A stretch of 64,000 nucleotides of DNA, taken from Deinococcus detaillensis (GTDB lineage Bacteria; Deinococcota; Deinococci; Deinococcales; Deinococcaceae). The notes under the pieces were generated by a model, which searched no databases, had not been told where the DNA came from, and saw only the letters and a list, made by a program, of their open reading frames with translations. The stretch spans positions 1 to 64,000 of the forward strand of contig NZ_VKDB01000016.1 in assembly GCF_007280555.1 (NCBI RefSeq), read 5' to 3'. Positions 1-11,923 of this stretch are shown here, one piece after another (position 1 is the first letter of the stretch; each line of letters starts with the position of its first letter). The translations under genes were made by a program, and so were the position numbers.

Positions 1-234
1 GCAGATCCTGTTCTCTCAGCGTCCCAGCCATGCGCCACAGCTTAACAGCAGCACCCTCGTCCTTGGACGGGAGCGCCGGAAGCCGCTAATCAGATACGTC
101 TGCGGATTATAAAAACACGCTATTCAAAGGGCGTGACGGGTTTCAGCGTCGCGGATTCCACTGTGGGGCGCAGTTCATTCGCTGCCAGGTGCTGTGAGGC
201 GTCGCGCACCACGCCGAGCACGGAAAGGAGAATG
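1..234. other. left edge, no gene recognised
   Basis: An AT-rich TTATAAAAA occurs near 107-115, but no gene or clear promoter could be supported before the phosphatase start. Confidence 0.3.
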
Positions 235-969
235 ATGAATAGACCTGAACCGCAACACCGCCAACCTTCCCGGCGCACCTTTCTTGAGTGGGTCGGGCTG
301 GGCCTCCTGAGTTTGCCCGCCGCCAGTTCATTTCAAAACTCGGCGCTGGCCGCAGGACTCAAACCTACTCACTCAGCCGCCGTACCCAAAATTATGCTGA
401 TTCGCCACGCCGAAAAACCCAACGGTGACGGCAGCGGGCCGCTGGGCATCACCGCTGCGGGCCAGCCCGATTCAGAATCGCTGACGGTGCGCGGCTGGCA
501 GCGGGCCGGAGCGCTGACACAACTGTTTAGCCAGCCCTCTCTCTTGGCCGACATCCATTACAGCGCCCTGTCACAGCCGACACGCCTCTTCGCCTCGGCG
601 ATTGGCAAGGGCAGCGCCAGCCAGCGGCCCGCCGAAACGCTGACGCCACTGGCAGAGCGCCTGGGCATCGCGCTTGAGCAGCCGTACCCCAAAACCCAGA
701 CCGATCTCCTCGGCCAGATGCTCGGCGCGGCGGCGCGGCAGGGCGGCGCTCAGGGGGCCGCCTTGGTGGCCTGGGAACATACCCTGATTCCCGAACTGGC
801 GCGGGCCATCACCGGACAGCCCGATCTGATTCCGGCACATTCGATTCCAGCACAGTGGCCCGATGAGCGCTTTGATCTGATCTGGATGCTGAACTGGCAG
901 GCGGGTAGCCAGCAGTTCAGCTTGACGCAGATCGATCAGCGGCTGTTGGCGGGCGACGCTGGCCTCTAA
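235..969 (+). CDS. Tat-exported histidine phosphatase-family protein
   Basis: This 244-residue protein carries the RHG-type signature of the histidine phosphatase superfamily, seen as LIRHAEKP with the presumed phospho-acceptor His at about residue 58. The N-terminus has a twin-arginine signal ([10 protein letters not shown], then a hydrophobic stretch and ALA), so it is probably exported folded through Tat; a tatA-like gene lies at 31892. An AAGGAG ribosome site at 225-230 suits the second of two tandem ATGs (235) better than the first (232). Most of the usual second catalytic motif is not obvious, so the substrate is unknown and activity is inferred from the family only. Confidence 0.75.
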   Translation: MNRPEPQHRQPSRRTFLEWVGLGLLSLPAASSFQNSALAAGLKPTHSAAVPKIMLIRHAEKPNGDGSGPLGITAAGQPDSESLTVRGWQRAGALTQLFSQPSLLADIHYSALSQPTRLFASAIGKGSASQRPAETLTPLAERLGIALEQPYPKTQTDLLGQMLGAAARQGGAQGAALVAWEHTLIPELARAITGQPDLIPAHSIPAQWPDERFDLIWMLNWQAGSQQFSLTQIDQRLLAGDAGL

Positions 970-1031
970 AGAAGTACCAGTGCTTCTCTATTTTGCGATT
1001 TTGGGCTCAACCTCTTGAGATACTGTCAACT

Positions 1032-2039
1032 ATGCCAAGACCCATCACTTTGTTCACCGGCCAGTGGGCCGATTTGCCCCTTACCGAACTCGCGCCGCTG
1101 GCTAAGAAAATGGGTTTTGACGGCCTGGAGCTGGCTTGCTGGGGCGATCACTTTGACGTTCAGCGGGCCTTGAAAGAAGACGGTTATGTCCAGAACGTGC
1201 TCGATTTGCTTGCCCAGCACGGCCTCAAGGTGTATGCCATCGGCAACCATCTGGTCGGGCAGGCCATCTGCGACCCGATTGACGAGCGCCACAAGGCCAT
1301 CGTGCCCGCCCACGTCTGGGGCGACGGTGAGACTGAGGGCGTGCGCCAGCGGGCCGCGCAGGAAATGATGGACACCGCCCGCGCCGCTCAAAAGTTGGGC
1401 GTCAGCGTGGTGACGGGTTTCACCGGCTCAAGTGTGTGGCACAGCATCTACGCCTTCCCGCCCACCGATCAAGCCTACTGGCAACGCGGCTTCGATGACT
1501 TTGCGGGGCGCTTCGGGCCAATTCTGGACGTGTTCGAGGAAGTCGGCGTCAACTTTGCCCTGGAAGTTCACCCCACCGAGATCGCCTTCGATACGGCCAC
1601 GGCGGAGCGGGCGCTGGAAGCAGTCGGCCAGCACCCGCGCTTCGGCTTCAACTACGATCCCAGCCACCTCGCTTATCAGGGCGTGGATTACGTGGGCTTT
1701 TTGCGGCGCTTTCCCGAGCGGATTTACCACGCCCACATCAAAGACGTCTGGTGGAATCACGGCAGCGGCGAAGTGGGCGTGTTCGGTGGCCATACCACCT
1801 TTGGCGACTCTCGGCGCTTCTGGGACTTCCGCTCAGTGGGGCGCGGCGACGTGAACTTTGAAGCCATCATCGTGGCGCTGCACGACATCGGCTATGCGGG
1901 GCCGCTGAGCATCGAGTGGGAAGATGCCCGGATGGATAGGGTGTTTGGAGCCACCGAGAGCGCCGACTACACCCGTAAGCTGGATTTTCCCGCTTCGGAC
2001 GTGGTGTTCGACGCGGCCTTTGCCAAGGATGAGGCGTGA
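1032..2039 (+). CDS. sugar phosphate isomerase/epimerase (AP-endonuclease-2 TIM barrel)
   Basis: The 335-residue protein has the xylose-isomerase-like TIM-barrel pattern: [15 protein letters not shown] near the N-terminus, a central [10 protein letters not shown] strand, [20 protein letters not shown] and a late [11 protein letters not shown]. The Glu, Asp, His and Glu in these strands are the likely metal ligands. The ATG at 1032 is preferred over an upstream TTG. Its stop overlaps the start of the next gene by four bases, so the two are translationally coupled. It probably isomerises or dehydrates a cyclic or keto sugar for the neighbouring oxidoreductase; the exact sugar cannot be read from sequence. 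Confidence 0.85.
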   Translation: MPRPITLFTGQWADLPLTELAPLAKKMGFDGLELACWGDHFDVQRALKEDGYVQNVLDLLAQHGLKVYAIGNHLVGQAICDPIDERHKAIVPAHVWGDGETEGVRQRAAQEMMDTARAAQKLGVSVVTGFTGSSVWHSIYAFPPTDQAYWQRGFDDFAGRFGPILDVFEEVGVNFALEVHPTEIAFDTATAERALEAVGQHPRFGFNYDPSHLAYQGVDYVGFLRRFPERIYHAHIKDVWWNHGSGEVGVFGGHTTFGDSRRFWDFRSVGRGDVNFEAIIVALHDIGYAGPLSIEWEDARMDRVFGATESADYTRKLDFPASDVVFDAAFAKDEA

Positions 2040-3172
2040 GTGACTATCAACGCCCTTTAAGACTGGCGATGGTCGGCGGCGGCAAGGACGCCTTCATCGG
2101 CGCGGTTCACCGGCACGCGGCGGCGCTGGACGGGCGCTATCAGTTGGTGGCTGGAGCGCTCTCCAGCACGCCGGAGCGCTCCAAAGCCTCGGGCGCGGCG
2201 CTGGGACTACCCGCCGAGCGCAGTTACGGCACCTGGGAAGAATTGCTGGCGAGCGAAAAAGGGCGAGAAGACGGCGCGGAAGTTATCAGCATCGTGACGC
2301 CCAACCATATGCACTTTCCTGTGGCGCTGGCCGCCGTACAGGCCGGGTTTCACGTCATCTGCGACAAGCCGCTGGTGCATACGCTGGCACAGGCGCACGA
2401 ACTTCAAGCGGCAGCCGAGCAGACCCAGAGCGTTTTTGCCGTGACTTATAACTACTCCGGCTATCCGCTGGTGCGCCAGGCCCGCGAGATGGTGCGCGGC
2501 GGGCAACTCGGCACGGTTCGCAAAGTGATTGCCGAGTACCATCAGGGCTGGCTGGCCGCCGGAAGCGAGGGCAAGCAGGCCGACTGGCGCACCGATCCCG
2601 CCCGCAGCGGTCCCGCCGGAGCGCTGGGCGACATCGGCACCCACGCCGAGCAACTCATCAGCTTCGTGACGGGCCTGGAGATGGCAGCAGTGGCCGCTGA
2701 TTTGACCCACTTCGTCGCGGGCCGGGCGCTGGACGACGACGCCAGCATGCTGCTGCGTTTTGAGGGCGGCGCAAAGGGAATACTCACCGTTTCGCAGATT
2801 GAAATTGGCCGCGAAAATGACCTGCGCCTGTCCGTGTTTGGCACCAAAGGCAGCTTGAGCTGGCGGCAGGAAGACCCCAATATGCTGGTCTACGATCAGC
2901 TCGACGCGCCGCGCCAACTGCTGACACGCGGTGGGCCAGGGCTAGGCGCGGCGGCGACGGCAGCCACCCGCCTGCCTGCCGGACATCCCGAAGCCTTTAT
3001 CGAGGCGTTTGCCAACATCTACAGCGACGTGGCGGACGACATCTGGGCGCGGCAGCGGGGCGAGAACATAGAAACGCTCTACCCGACCCTGCAAGACGGT
3101 GTGCAGGGCGTGGCCTTTGTCGAAAAGGTGCTGGAAAGTGCCGGGATGGATGGAATGTGGGCGAAGTTCTGA
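2036..3172 (+). CDS. Gfo/Idh/MocA family oxidoreductase
   Basis: This 378-residue NAD(P)-dependent sugar or cyclitol dehydrogenase starts with GTG inside the GTGA overlap with the isomerase gene. The N-terminus carries the Rossmann segment [17 protein letters not shown]. The family motif [15 protein letters not shown] provides the conserved Lys, and [10 protein letters not shown] the His of the C-terminal domain. Together with the upstream isomerase and the ROK and SDR genes that follow, it looks like part of a small sugar utilisation module. Substrate unknown. Confidence 0.88.
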   Translation: MSDYQRPLRLAMVGGGKDAFIGAVHRHAAALDGRYQLVAGALSSTPERSKASGAALGLPAERSYGTWEELLASEKGREDGAEVISIVTPNHMHFPVALAAVQAGFHVICDKPLVHTLAQAHELQAAAEQTQSVFAVTYNYSGYPLVRQAREMVRGGQLGTVRKVIAEYHQGWLAAGSEGKQADWRTDPARSGPAGALGDIGTHAEQLISFVTGLEMAAVAADLTHFVAGRALDDDASMLLRFEGGAKGILTVSQIEIGRENDLRLSVFGTKGSLSWRQEDPNMLVYDQLDAPRQLLTRGGPGLGAAATAATRLPAGHPEAFIEAFANIYSDVADDIWARQRGENIETLYPTLQDGVQGVAFVEKVLESAGMDGMWAKF

Positions 3173-3177
3173 AGAGC

Positions 3178-4074
3178 TTAAAACCCCCGCCCCGCCCACA
3201 GCCCCGCACCGATCAACCCGGCGTCTGAGCCGAGTTCGGCGTGAACCACCTGCGGCTGATAGCGCTCTGGAAAATGGGCGAGGCTGTCTCGCACCCGCGC
3301 CAAATAACCACCTCGCAGGCCCACGCTGCCGCCCAGCGCCACTTTGGTAACGCCCAGCAGGGCGGCGATGTCTGCCACCTTCCAGGCGATTAGAGCTGCC
3401 GAGCGTCGGTACACGGCGTCGGCCTGTTCGTTGCCCGCTTCGGCGGCGGCGGCGAGGGCGCGGGCGTCGGCAAAGCCCAGCGCTTGAGCTTGCCCGCCCA
3501 GCGCCGTGCCGCTGGTTTCAAATTCCAGCGGCCCCAGTGGACCGAGGGGCGGCACCTCAGCGCCCGTTGCCCAGACAGCAGGCACGCTGACAAAGCCCAG
3601 TTCAGCGTCAAGGCCGTTGGCCGCCAGATGAAGCTGCCCGCCCAGAATCAGCCCCGCGCCGACGCCCGTGCTGATGGTGATAAACATGAATTCGCTGGCC
3701 CCGCGCCCCGCGCCCGCCGCGTACTCTCCCCAAGCGGCGGCGCGGGCGTCGTTGAGCGCCGAGCAGGGCAGGTTCAGCGCTGAGGCGAAGGTGTCGGCCA
3801 GAGGGATGTCAGTCCAGCCGGGGAAGGTGTGGGCGGCAGTGGCGGTAACGCGTCCAGCCGCCACCGCGCCCGCACAGGCGACGCCCACAGCGGCAGCTTG
3901 CCCGGCCAGCGGCGTGGCCAGCTCAAAGGCTGCCGCCATCACCGCGTCCGGCGTGCTGGGTTTAGGGGTGCGGGCTTCCCGGCGCTCGATGACGCGCTCG
4001 CCCACAATGAGGGCCGCCCGGAGCGACGTGCCGCCGATGTCAACGGCCAGAAGGGGCATGGAGTCAGAAGGCAT
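3178..4074 (-). CDS. ROK-family sugar kinase
   Basis: The 298-residue protein shows the ASKHA ATP-binding motif DIGGTSLRAAL at the N-terminus and ISTGVGAGLILGGQLH in the middle, matching ROK kinases such as glucokinase. The usual ROK zinc motif (CXCGXXGCXE) and the ExGH histidine are not seen: the corresponding stretch reads NGLDAELGFVSV. A TAAAAT box (4081-4086) ends six bases before the ATG, so the mRNA is probably leaderless. It converges on the oxidoreductase gene with only five bases between stops. Kinase assignment is good; glucose as substrate is only an inference. Confidence 0.8.
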   Translation of the reverse strand: MPSDSMPLLAVDIGGTSLRAALIVGERVIERREARTPKPSTPDAVMAAAFELATPLAGQAAAVGVACAGAVAAGRVTATAAHTFPGWTDIPLADTFASALNLPCSALNDARAAAWGEYAAGAGRGASEFMFITISTGVGAGLILGGQLHLAANGLDAELGFVSVPAVWATGAEVPPLGPLGPLEFETSGTALGGQAQALGFADARALAAAAEAGNEQADAVYRRSAALIAWKVADIAALLGVTKVALGGSVGLRGGYLARVRDSLAHFPERYQPQVVHAELGSDAGLIGAGLWAGRGF

Positions 4075-4155
4075 GGCTCAATTTTAAGCGGAAGCGCTGG
4101 CCCCCAGAAGCTCTAGACTCCACTCCACAACTTTAACTTGATCGCAGGAGGCCCA

Positions 4156-4944
4156 ATGGATTTACAACTCACAGGAAAAACGGTGCTTGTGACGGCGGCC
4201 AGTGCAGGTCTGGGTTACGCGACGGCAGCGGCGCTCTCGGTAGAAGGGGCGCGGGTGGCCATCTGTTCGCGTGATCTGGCCCGCGCTCAGGCAGCGGCCC
4301 AACAGATTCAAGACGCAAGCGGCAACGAAGTGCTGGCTTTCGGGGCCGACGTTGCCAGCGAAACCGACTTGACCCAGCTCTTTGCCGATGTGAACGAGGT
4401 TTTTGGCAAGCTCGACATTCTGGTGTGCAACGCGGGCGGGCCACCAGCCGGTAACTTCTCAGCGCTCAGCGAGGTGCAGTGGGCCACTGGTTTTCAACTC
4501 ACCCTGATGAGCGTGGTGCGGAGCGTGCGGCTGGCCTTGCCACTACTGAAAGCGGCAGGCGGCGGGCGTGTCCTGACCATTCTCAGCAGCAGCGTCAAGA
4601 AACCGATTGACAACCTGACTTTATCGAACACTTTCCGGCCCGCCGTGCAGGGGCTGTGTAAGAGTCTGTCGCTGGAACTGGCGGGCGACAATATTCAGGT
4701 GAACGGCTTAGCGCCGGGGCGCATTGAAACCGGGCGAATCAACGAGCTGGACGACGCGCTCGCTGCCAAGCAGGGCAAGAGCCGGAGCGAAATCCGGGCC
4801 GCGTCCGAGGCGCAGATTCCGATGAAACGGTTGGGGCAACCCGATGAGTTCGGACGGGTAGCGGCCTTCTTGTGCTCGCCCGCCGCCGCTTATGTCAACG
4901 GTAGCGTGCTGCTGGTGGACGGCGGGGCAATGACCAGTTTGTAG
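4156..4944 (+). CDS. SDR-family oxidoreductase
   Basis: The 262-residue protein has the SDR nucleotide loop TAASAGLGYATA, CNAGG in strand 4 and the C-terminal NGSVLLVDGGAM typical of FabG-like reductases. The start is the ATG after AGGAGG at 4146-4151. In the active-site region the expected YxxxK reads SNTFRPAVQGLCKSL: the Lys is present but no Tyr sits four residues before it. Some FabG-like SDR subgroups lack this Tyr, so activity may be altered. Oxidoreductase family is sure, substrate unknown. Confidence 0.85.
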   Translation: MDLQLTGKTVLVTAASAGLGYATAAALSVEGARVAICSRDLARAQAAAQQIQDASGNEVLAFGADVASETDLTQLFADVNEVFGKLDILVCNAGGPPAGNFSALSEVQWATGFQLTLMSVVRSVRLALPLLKAAGGGRVLTILSSSVKKPIDNLTLSNTFRPAVQGLCKSLSLELAGDNIQVNGLAPGRIETGRINELDDALAAKQGKSRSEIRAASEAQIPMKRLGQPDEFGRVAAFLCSPAAAYVNGSVLLVDGGAMTSL

Positions 4945-5006
4945 ACACTGACTTTACGAATACTGCCAAGGTTTGGGTCTGGGCCGCACGCCCGGATGTG
5001 ACGCCC

Positions 5007-5297
5007 ATGTCAGAGGCGGTGTGGTTTGCTGAAGGCATGCAAGCTGACCCCAGACACCTGACTGTTCACGCGGTTGGGCCGATTCGCGCCGCTGAGCAGG
5101 GCACCGAATACTTGGAATGTGAGACTTCACTCGGCACCATCGCCATCCTCGGCTCGGAGCGCAGCCGCTGGAATATCGGCGTGGTGGAAGCCGAAGAATT
5201 GCCATTTGAAGCGGTGATGTTTTGCGTTCCTGCCCAGAGCGGAGCGCACGCGTACTGGGTACCGGAAGAAACCACCTTGTTTTTCCCGGCGATCTGA
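5007..5297 (+). CDS. hypothetical protein
   Basis: A 96-residue soluble acidic protein with no motif I recognise and no signal peptide or membrane segment. Codon use matches the surrounding genes, which supports it as real. The ATG at 5007 is chosen over a GTG nine bases upstream, but neither has a clear ribosome site. It lies between the SDR gene and the gcvP leader on the same strand. Confidence 0.6.
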   Translation: MSEAVWFAEGMQADPRHLTVHAVGPIRAAEQGTEYLECETSLGTIAILGSERSRWNIGVVEAEELPFEAVMFCVPAQSGAHAYWVPEETTLFFPAI

Positions 5298-5405
5298 AGG
5301 CACTCAAAAGCGTTTTTTGACCCATGATCCGGTACGCAAATTGAGGCGGCTGGGCTGGGGGCGCAGAGTTCCCCTGCCCTCCGCTCAGCCACTCAGCTTT
5401 GCCTT

Positions 5406-5586
5406 TAGAATGAAGAGGACTTGTTTCCTCGCCTGCCACTCCCCTGCCCAACGACTAACCCGCACAGGCGGGCGTGTCCGTTTGGCAAACACGGCCCTTA
5501 CTGCAATCTCGGGGGCCGTTTCGGGCTATTCAGTGGTGAGTTGACCCTGCCCCCTCCGCTTCCAGACCACCAAAGGAGTCCTGCCC
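5406..5586 (+). promoter_or_regulatory. structured leader upstream of gcvP
   Basis: A TAGAAT -10-like box at 5406-5411 precedes about 170 nt of untranslated leader. It can form GAGGA/TCCTC (5415-5430), CCCGC/GCGGG (5459-5472), a GTTT/AAAC hairpin and a GC stem ACGGCCC/GGGCCGT (5491-5519) followed by TTTC. The ribosome site AAAGGAG lies just before the ATG at 5587. No conserved glycine-aptamer core was recognised, so a regulatory role is inferred from the folds only. Confidence 0.35.
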
Positions 5587-8436
<2,850 letters not shown>

Positions 8437-8479
8437 AGTTAATTCAAACTCATATGCAACTCATCTCCAGAGGAATAAT

Positions 8480-8512
8480 ATGGATCCCCAAGACGGCAAT
8501 TTTGATCACTGA
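8480..8512 (+). other. possible 10-codon ORF ahead of the protease gene
   Basis: ATG at 8480 follows AGAGGAATAAT and encodes MDPQDGNFDH before TGA. The ribosome site is good, but nothing else supports expression. It could be a leader peptide or the remnant of an excised upstream partner gene. It lies in AT-rich DNA between gcvP and the protease. Confidence 0.2.
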
Positions 8513-8537
8513 ATGTGAATTGTGTCATATTTAACGC

Positions 8538-10748
8538 ATGAGACAGATTCGCATCCCTTCAAGGCTCGTGAGGTCATCTCCAGTGACATCAACAGGCGGT
8601 GGGAAAACTTACACCCGTGACGATTACTCGAGTCATGGGCGAAGATTATATTCAAAATTTATTGAAACTTCTGAAAATCTAGAAGCCAAGTCTGATTCGG
8701 ATTTAATTGGTGATGTTGTCTATGCTGTTGTGACCGCAAAAGATAGTTCAATTAAAGACAGCAGACATCGTTTAAAATCTGTTGGCGTTGAAGTTATACA
8801 GATTGATGCTAAAGATAAAAGCAGAGGAATAGCGGTTAGCACAAAATCTGATTTTAAAAGATTACGTCTAAAAGTCGAAACTTATGCTACTACAGACGAA
8901 CATACAGGAAAATCTTACTTTTCTTCTATTGAGAGCATAGAAGAAGTGGATCCTCTGGCTAAGATAGATACTGAACTGCTAAAAACAGGTGTTCATAATT
9001 GCATAATATATTTATATTCTAGATTATCCAATGATGAGCAGAGGAAGGTATTGCAGGATATATCCGTGAAGGTGCAAGTACGACAAGAAGCCGCGTCGAA
9101 GTTTTTGAGGACTAGCTCTTCTGGCTTAGCTCTGACTGTTACTCTCAATTCTGAGAGAATAATTGAATTGGCAACATCATATAATTCCATACGTCTTATT
9201 AAAATGAATGCCTCTTTACGTTTAGAACCAGCAATAGTAGGCGAAATAATATCACCTATAACACGAGTTGCAACTTCTGAGACGAATGTCATAGTTGCCG
9301 TCTTGGATTCAGGTATTGTGCAAGGTTCACCGTTTATTAGTCCTTTCGTTGTGGCAAGGTTTGAGGATTTAGGCTTAGGGTCATCATTTGACACATCTCA
9401 CGGAACTTTAGTTGCAAGCCGAATCATATATGGCAACGATCTGGAAGATCAAGTTAATTCAGGAAACCTTTTGCCAAAATGTCATGTTATTGACGTTCCG
9501 TTATTTTATAGAGACGTTTTTGGCAGAGATCAATCTTTAATGGAGAGCGATGTTATAGATCTTTTAAATAACTTTGTTGATAGTTTTCCTCAAGTAAGAA
9601 TATTCAATTTATCTTTCGGCACTCCTAATCCGATAAATAGCGGCTCCATTTCCGCACTAGCAAATGAGTTAGATTCGATTGCTAAAAAATTCGACAAAAC
9701 ATTCATTGTCGCCTCAGGAAATATGCGACATGGTGAGCCACATGACTGGGCAACTTTTCCTGCATATTTAGGTGATCCAGATACACGAATCAATGCGCCT
9801 GCTGAGTCAATTCTGAGTTTGGCCGTCGGCTCATATTCACACGTTCAGAGTATGACTGATATTTCGCTACCCATGCAGATCTCTGCATTTTCTAGAACTG
9901 GCCCAGGAATGGACGGTGGTATTAAGCCTGATCTAGTTTCTATCGGCGGTAACTGCTTCGTTAGCAGTGGTGATCCAGATTTCAGGAACACATCGGCTGC
10001 TGTAGGTTTAGATGCTACTGGAAAGAGACTGGCATACAACATAGGAACGAGTTTTTCAGCACCCATAGTGTCTCACTATGCAGCTCAAATTTTGGGCAGT
10101 GATCCTCAGATGTCTGCGAATCTTCTTAAATGCTACCTTCTACATTTTGCTTCTAATAGTGGGTTAAATGGAGCAATTTCCGCTAAGCCAGATAATATTT
10201 ATGGATTCGGTGAATTTCAGGACGCCGACTATCAGGGTTCAAACATCAGTAGGATGATTTTCATCCATGAGGGTGAATTATCAAGTGATCAATATAGCCA
10301 TATACCTTTTCACATTCCTCGTTTATTCGACAGTCAGACATCTAAAAAACTGAAAATTAAATTCACATTGATACACGATCCCGAGGTTGATAGCGATAAT
10401 CCAGCTGAGTATTCTCTCGCTGATATTTTATTTGTACTATCAAAAAATGTGACAGGAGTTAAACAAAAGGTGACCGGTACGAACGAGTCTCTCTCGAAAT
10501 ATAGCTCTAAATTTAATCCGGTTGTAAAATACGAGCGAGTTTTCGACAGACAATTCTCTTCCGGCGAGTGGGAAATACGTTTGAGGTTAAATACGAGGGG
10601 TAGGCTGGATGAAGATTACAAGCAGGCATTCGCGTTGATCATAGAATGTATAGATGAAACTGGAACTATAGATATGTATAGAAGCTTTATGAGTGATTTT
10701 GGGGCTGATTATATAATCCCCATGACGCAACCAGGCAGCGCAGTGTAA
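8538..10748 (+). CDS. S8 subtilisin-like serine protease, IetS-like
   Basis: The 736-residue protein has a complete subtilase triad: Asp at about 257 in IVAVLDSGI, His at about 288 in DTSHGTLVA and Ser at about 505 in GTSFSAP. There is no signal peptide; a basic N-terminal region of about 240 residues precedes the protease domain and about 190 residues follow it. Size and architecture resemble IetS, the protease half of the IetAS (ATPase plus subtilase) anti-phage system, but no ATPase gene is adjacent. The gene is strikingly AT-rich with codons such as ATA and TTA, unlike its neighbours, which points to recent horizontal transfer. Protease family is certain; the defence role is inference. 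Confidence 0.85.
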   Translation: MRQIRIPSRLVRSSPVTSTGGGKTYTRDDYSSHGRRLYSKFIETSENLEAKSDSDLIGDVVYAVVTAKDSSIKDSRHRLKSVGVEVIQIDAKDKSRGIAVSTKSDFKRLRLKVETYATTDEHTGKSYFSSIESIEEVDPLAKIDTELLKTGVHNCIIYLYSRLSNDEQRKVLQDISVKVQVRQEAASKFLRTSSSGLALTVTLNSERIIELATSYNSIRLIKMNASLRLEPAIVGEIISPITRVATSETNVIVAVLDSGIVQGSPFISPFVVARFEDLGLGSSFDTSHGTLVASRIIYGNDLEDQVNSGNLLPKCHVIDVPLFYRDVFGRDQSLMESDVIDLLNNFVDSFPQVRIFNLSFGTPNPINSGSISALANELDSIAKKFDKTFIVASGNMRHGEPHDWATFPAYLGDPDTRINAPAESILSLAVGSYSHVQSMTDISLPMQISAFSRTGPGMDGGIKPDLVSIGGNCFVSSGDPDFRNTSAAVGLDATGKRLAYNIGTSFSAPIVSHYAAQILGSDPQMSANLLKCYLLHFASNSGLNGAISAKPDNIYGFGEFQDADYQGSNISRMIFIHEGELSSDQYSHIPFHIPRLFDSQTSKKLKIKFTLIHDPEVDSDNPAEYSLADILFVLSKNVTGVKQKVTGTNESLSKYSSKFNPVVKYERVFDRQFSSGEWEIRLRLNTRGRLDEDYKQAFALIIECIDETGTIDMYRSFMSDFGADYIIPMTQPGSAV

Positions 10749-10960
10749 AGAACACCAAACAGTTTTCAAACCTCCCAGCTTCAGCTCAGGCACGCGCGAA
10801 CTTGGCTGGGCGGGCTTAGGTAGCTAGGGCAGATAGTATTCGGGGCAACCCCCTCAAACTGATTGAGCGGGGACATGCCTCCCTTCACTAGCCCCAGCCT
10901 CCGCTTTTGCTCGGTGGTGGGCGCGGGGCGGGGGGCTAGGGTGTAGGATAAACAACTGCC
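10749..10960. other. intergenic remnant containing repeat copy 1
   Basis: No intact gene is seen. The minus strand encodes a short stretch APRPAPTTEQKRRL resembling the C-terminal tail of the small protein at 12134-12361 (TPTTEPKRRL), so this is probably leftover DNA of a related gene. Confidence 0.4.
10895..10931 (+). repeat. 37-bp direct repeat, copy 1
   Basis: Begins CAGCCTCCGCTTTTGCTC. It matches 12149-12185 at 34 of 37 positions in the same orientation. The two copies bracket the nucleotidyltransferase pair and part of the decayed minus-strand cluster. Both copies encode the tail motif PTTExKRRL on the minus strand. Confidence 0.8.
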
Positions 10961-11404
10961 ATGACGCAACTTCCAGACGACTTTCGGGAATTTCTGGAAG
11001 CCCTTAACACCCATCAGGTACGGTATCTGGTCGCTGGCGCTTTTGCTTTAGCGGTTCACGGCCACCCGCGCTACACCAAAGACCTTGATATCTGGGTGGA
11101 GGTCAGCGAGGACAACGCCACCAGGATTCTCGCGGCCTTGGACGAGTTCGGATTTGGGAGCCTCGGGCTGAGTCAGGCCGACTTTCTGACTGAAAATACA
11201 GTGCTGCAACTTGGGTACGAACCGACCCGAATCGACCTTCTGACTAGCCTCGACGGCGTTTCCTTCATCGAAGCCTACCCACGCCGGGTTATGGCCTTCC
11301 TGTCCGGTACACAAGCGCCCGTGCTGGACGTAGAAACATTCAAGGCAAACAAACGGGCCACTGGCCGCGCCCGTGACCTCGCCGACATCGAAGCACTGGA
11401 GTAA
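10961..11404 (+). CDS. nucleotidyltransferase-fold protein (AbiEii / DUF6036-like)
   Basis: A 147-residue protein with a minimal nucleotidyltransferase signature: LVAGAFALAVHGHPRYTKDLDIWV, in which the paired metal-binding Asps are about D41 and D43, and a third Asp in TRIDLLTSLDG. Such proteins include AbiEii-type toxins and the MNT-like partners of two-gene modules. A 62-residue partner gene follows four bases downstream. It may be a toxin or an antitoxin that modifies its partner; the sequence does not decide between these. Confidence 0.75.
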   Translation: MTQLPDDFREFLEALNTHQVRYLVAGAFALAVHGHPRYTKDLDIWVEVSEDNATRILAALDEFGFGSLGLSQADFLTENTVLQLGYEPTRIDLLTSLDGVSFIEAYPRRVMAFLSGTQAPVLDVETFKANKRATGRARDLADIEALE

Positions 11405-11408
11405 GCAC

Positions 11409-11597
11409 ATGACTGAGCGCGTTCGTACCATCAAAAAATTCCGGCTGGGCGAGGAACCCAAGGAAAGCATCTACTGGCTGACCCGCCCCACCCATGAACG
11501 GATTGCCGAGGTGTTCCGGCTACGGGCCATGTGGCCAGGCACTGATCAGCCGATGCGCCGGGACGTGGTGCGAATAATCAAACTAGGCGAGAAGTAG
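11409..11597 (+). CDS. small partner protein of the nucleotidyltransferase
   Basis: A 62-residue basic protein with the core FRLGEEPKESIYWLTRPTHER. It lies four bases after the nucleotidyltransferase gene, so the two are probably cotranslated. It is clearly related to the broken minus-strand gene at 11626-11829 (core YWLTHPPAERLEALELLR). From memory, small proteins with a YWLxRP..ER core are usually encoded just upstream of such nucleotidyltransferases, whereas here the order is reversed. Function unknown; a toxin-antitoxin-like role is inferred. Confidence 0.65.
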   Translation: MTERVRTIKKFRLGEEPKESIYWLTRPTHERIAEVFRLRAMWPGTDQPMRRDVVRIIKLGEK

Positions 11598-11625
11598 ACG
11601 CCCGCGCCATATACAGCCCCTGTCT

Positions 11626-11829
11626 CTATTCCAGCTGGGTAACTTCTGACACCCGCATCAGTCAGCCATTCGTCGCCAATTCGCCATAATGAATTGACCT
11701 CAGCAGTTCTAGTGCTTCCAGCCGCTCAGCAGGCGGGTGGGTCAACCAGTACTCAAGGTCGCTGCTTTGGGTTTCAAACGTGGCAACTTCCAGAATGGCG
11801 CGGTTCATGCGGGCGTCCCGTAGGGCCAT
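11626..11829 (-). pseudogene. nonsense-interrupted paralogue of the small partner protein
   Basis: Starting at ATG 11829, preceded six bases upstream by a TAAACT -10 box, the frame encodes a protein with the core LEYWLTHPPAERLEALELLR. It meets TGA at codon 56 (11662-11664). Reading through gives LMRVSEVTQLE and a TAG at 11626-11628, which matches the expected end of the family (RVVRIIKLGE in the intact copy). The simplest explanation is a CGA-to-TGA change in a formerly intact gene. No nucleotidyltransferase gene accompanies this copy. Confidence 0.6.
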
Positions 11830-11923
11830 ATTCAAAGTTTATCCGTCAGGGCAGGCGGTCTTCTATGGCGGGTTCCACTTTAGGGGCTTTAGCGAGAACG
11901 GCGAGGAAGGCTTCGCAGTCAGC

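Noticed and set aside
5406..5586. Glycine riboswitch before gcvP
   Set aside because: The expected conserved aptamer core sequences were not found, so I report only a structured leader.
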